Shown: piece by piece, positions 62,296-64,000 of the stretch
How the letters are laid out: the number at the start of each line of letters is the position of its first letter
Position numbering within the stretch: position 1 is the stretch's first letter
DNA from: WHTX01 sp038255145
GTDB taxonomy: Bacteria; Actinomycetota; Acidimicrobiia; Acidimicrobiales; CAIXPF01
Reading direction: 5' to 3'
DNA length: 64,000 bases
Assembly (NCBI GenBank): GCA_038255145.1
Contig: JBBSLP010000017.1
Coordinates: 23,971 to 87,970, forward strand
Made by a program: the position numbers and the translations under genes
The notes under the pieces: model-generated
What the model was told of the DNA's origin: nothing
Databases searched by the model: none
The model's input: only the letters and a program-made list of their open reading frames with translations

Positions 62296-62813
62296 GCTGC
62301 GGTCGGGTCGTCCTCGAGGCCCTTGGCCATGAGGTATCCCCGGGCCCGCTCGGCCAGGGGGTAGCGCTCGACGAGGGCCCAGAACGCGGGGGAGTGGTTG
62401 GCCTGCACCAGATGGGCCAGCTCGTGCACCAGCACGTAGTCGAGGACCCAGCCGGGGAAGTCGGCCAGGCGCCGCGAGATGCGGATCTCGGCCCGGTCGG
62501 TGGAACACGACCCCCAGCGATGCCGTTGGTTGTCGACCCAGCGCACCCGCTCGGGGCCGGGCAGCCCGTAGCGCTGGGCCAGCTCAGCGGCCCGGGCGGT
62601 GGGATCGACGGCGTCGGAGCGCTCCCGGCGGGCGACCTTGTGGGCCAGTTGGGCCACGTAGCGCTGCTCCTCGTCGGGTTCGAGGCCGGCGGGGACCCGC
62701 ACCTCGAGCACCCCGCCCACCAGGCGCGCGCTCACCGTGCGCACCCGCCGGGTGCTGCGGATGACCTCGACCTCGAAGGGCAGGGCGTCCCCCACGCCCT
62801 CGCCGTCGGTCAC
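62292..62813 (-). CDS. DUF45/YgjP-like metallopeptidase
   Basis: 173 residues. RWGSCSTDRAEIRISRRLADFPGWVLDYVLVHELAHLVQANHSPAFWALVERYPL carries the HELAH zinc motif and third-ligand region of the YgjP/DUF45 metallohydrolases. It lacks a signal peptide, so it acts in the cytosol. It begins 13 bp after the histidine phosphatase stop and overlaps the RmlD-like gene. Confidence 0.88.
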   Translation of the reverse strand: MTDGEGVGDALPFEVEVIRSTRRVRTVSARLVGGVLEVRVPAGLEPDEEQRYVAQLAHKVARRERSDAVDPTARAAELAQRYGLPGPERVRWVDNQRHRWGSCSTDRAEIRISRRLADFPGWVLDYVLVHELAHLVQANHSPAFWALVERYPLAERARGYLMAKGLEDDPTAA

Positions 62814-62826
62814 TCGCCCACCACCG

Positions 62827-63435
62827 TCACTCGGGGCTCACGGCCACGCTCGTCTCCAGGGTGCTGCCCCCCGTGGGCACGGTCAGCAGCACCCGGTCCC
62901 CGAAGCTGAGGGTGTCCTCGAGGACCCGGAGGTGGCGCCCGGCCAGGTTGGGGTAGCGCCCGCCCTCGACGCCGACGGATCGCTCGAGGGCGAGCATGAC
63001 CCCGCCGTGGGACACCACGAGCACGCTCGAGCCCTCGAAGGCCTCGTGCACGGCCACGATGGCCCGCAGGGCCCGGATGGAGAGGACGTCGTCGGTCTCG
63101 AAGCCCTCGGGGAAGTCGCCCGCAGCCAGGGCGCCGGGCCAGCCCGCCTCGATCTCGGCCGACGTCAGCCCTGACCACGGGCCCGCATCCCGCTCGGCCA
63201 GGTCGTCGTGGAAGGCCACGGGCCCCACGCCCAGCTCGGCGGCGATGATCTCGGCCGTGCGCTGGGCCCGGATCAGCGGCGACGCCACCACGGCATCGAC
63301 CTGGCCGATCTTCGCCGCGGCCTCGACGGCCTGGCGCTCGCCCAGCTCGCTCAGGGGGGGATCGGCCCGGCCCTGCCACCGTCCCTGTGCGTTCCACGTC
63401 GACTGGGCGTGGCGGACGATGAGTATCGAGGTCAC
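62827..63435 (-). CDS. histidine-phosphatase (phosphoglycerate-mutase-like) protein
   Basis: 202 residues. RHG-type motif LIVRHAQSTWNAQGRWQG, then PLIRAQRTAEIIA (Arg), LAERDAGPWSGLTSAEIE, and VLVVSHGGVMLALER with the second His. The first triad reads RHA instead of RHG, which is tolerated. It dephosphorylates an unknown small substrate. GTG start at 63435. Same direction as the DUF45 and RmlD-like genes, probably an operon. Confidence 0.9.
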   Translation of the reverse strand: MTSILIVRHAQSTWNAQGRWQGRADPPLSELGERQAVEAAAKIGQVDAVVASPLIRAQRTAEIIAAELGVGPVAFHDDLAERDAGPWSGLTSAEIEAGWPGALAAGDFPEGFETDDVLSIRALRAIVAVHEAFEGSSVLVVSHGGVMLALERSVGVEGGRYPNLAGRHLRVLEDTLSFGDRVLLTVPTGGSTLETSVAVSPE

Positions 63436-63539
63436 CCGGACACGGTATCGGACGACCTGGGGAGACAGATCGGGGCCGCCGTCCGGGGCCACCGGGGTGT
63501 CACGGATCCCGCCCGGGGCCCCGGGTAGCATCGCCGCCG

Positions 63540-63782
63540 ATGGCCACCGTGACCCTGCGCCTGTTCGCTGCGGCCCGGGTTGCCGCCGGTACCGGCCAGG
63601 ACGCGTTCGAGGCCGACACCGTGGCCGACGTGATCGACCAGGCGTCCCGCCGCTACGGCACCGGCTTCGCCGACCTGCTGCCCAACTGCCGGGTGTGGCG
63701 CAACGGCGAACCGACGGTGCCGACCGATGCCGTGGCCGACGGTGACGAGGTCGCCGTGCTGCCCCCGGTCTCCGGCGGCTGA
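63540..63782 (+). CDS. MoaD/ThiS-family sulfur-carrier protein
   Basis: 80 residues, ubiquitin-like fold ending in GG (VAVLPPVSGG), the residue pair needed for C-terminal thiocarboxylation. It may supply sulfur for molybdopterin or cysteine synthesis; its exact role cannot be told, and no activating E1-like enzyme is beside it here. It begins 104 bp upstream-divergent from the histidine phosphatase. Confidence 0.85.
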   Translation: MATVTLRLFAAARVAAGTGQDAFEADTVADVIDQASRRYGTGFADLLPNCRVWRNGEPTVPTDAVADGDEVAVLPPVSGG

Positions 63783-63793
63783 GGGCTGACGTC

Positions 63794-64000
63794 GTGAGGT
63801 CGGCCCGGCCGACAGGCGATGATGGCGAGGCCGGATCCAAGTCCGGGTCCAGGTCCGAATCCAAGGCGGGATCCCGGACCGGGTCCAAGGCGGGATCCCG
63901 GACCAGGTCCAGGACCGGGTCCGACGAGCCGGTCAGCGCCGAGGAGGCGCCGGCCCGCCGACCGCGACGCACGGCCGACATGGGCGGCGTGCTCGTCACC
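63794..64000 (+). CDS. basic Ser/Gly-repeat protein, partial
   Basis: Starts with GTG 11 bp after the MoaD-like stop and runs off the window edge. The first 45 residues or so are low-complexity Gly-Ser-Lys/Arg units (GSKSGSRS-type, from a GGATCCCGGACC-like DNA repeat), followed by RPRRTADMGGVLVT at the edge. No family is recognised. The basic repetitive head could be a flexible tail or nucleic-acid-binding region. Confidence 0.45.
   Translation, partial: MRSARPTGDDGEAGSKSGSRSESKAGSRTGSKAGSRTRSRTGSDEPVSAEEAPARRPRRTADMGGVLVT

Overview
This is a very GC-rich, gene-dense window from what looks like the chromosome of an actinobacterium. Supporting signs are two F420-type luciferase-like oxidoreductases, a homodimeric AceE pyruvate dehydrogenase, a MoxR/DUF58/transglutaminase cluster, an APS-reductase-type CysH, an R2lox protein, many GTG starts and many 4-bp start/stop overlaps. 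The mixture suggests class Acidimicrobiia, but that is inference. No phage, insertion sequence, CRISPR array or rRNA was seen.

Region by region. 1-4.6 kb: a leftward operon (small protein, acyl-CoA dehydrogenase, SDR cut by the edge) and aceE. 4.9-7.4 kb: a secreted delta-60-repeat protein. 7.7-12.3 kb: MoxR ATPase, DUF58 protein and a TgpA-like transglutaminase whose catalytic Cys position is Ala. 12.9-17.1 kb: a giant propeller/PKD surface protein, convergent to the previous cluster across a strong hairpin. 17.3-28.6 kb: thiolase, F420 oxidoreductase, an AbrB-transporter remnant, glycosyltransferase, lipoprotein, an acyl-CoA mutase large subunit with isobutyryl-CoA-mutase rather than methylmalonyl-CoA-mutase residues, a WhiG/FliA-type sigma factor, an acyl-CoA synthetase and a GSDH lipoprotein. 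28.7-42.2 kb: small metabolic genes including a MhuD-like monooxygenase, SurE, R2lox plus an SCP2-like partner, an AraC regulator, a CoA transferase and malate synthase. 42.8-48.5 kb: a degenerate PIG-L/lectin-like protein coupled to a 2-oxoglutarate oxygenase, a lone CBM48 protein, and GltD.

48.4-58 kb is the most informative part. A two-gene HTH/Clp-N operon has two identical-architecture operators over its promoter and a frameshift in its second gene. Next to it a leftward operon runs cysC-cysH-cysD-cysN and then, 19 bp on, a RuBisCO-like protein and a cupin. That last pair matches the known isomerase/lyase pair that turns a methylthio-sugar phosphate into an isoprenoid precursor plus methanethiol. 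Divergently, sulfite reductase and uroporphyrinogen-III methyltransferase (siroheme) complete sulfate reduction. The arrangement implies joint control of sulfate assimilation and sulfur salvage.

58-64 kb: a tRNA-Lys overlapping the end of a PAP2-type membrane protein, a DUF4916 protein, a DksA-like zinc-finger protein, an ABC1 kinase, an RmlD-like reductase, a DUF45 metalloprotease, a histidine phosphatase, a MoaD-like protein, and a basic Ser/Gly-repeat protein cut by the window edge. A 58-bp imperfect palindrome occurs twice in intergenic DNA, 45 kb apart.
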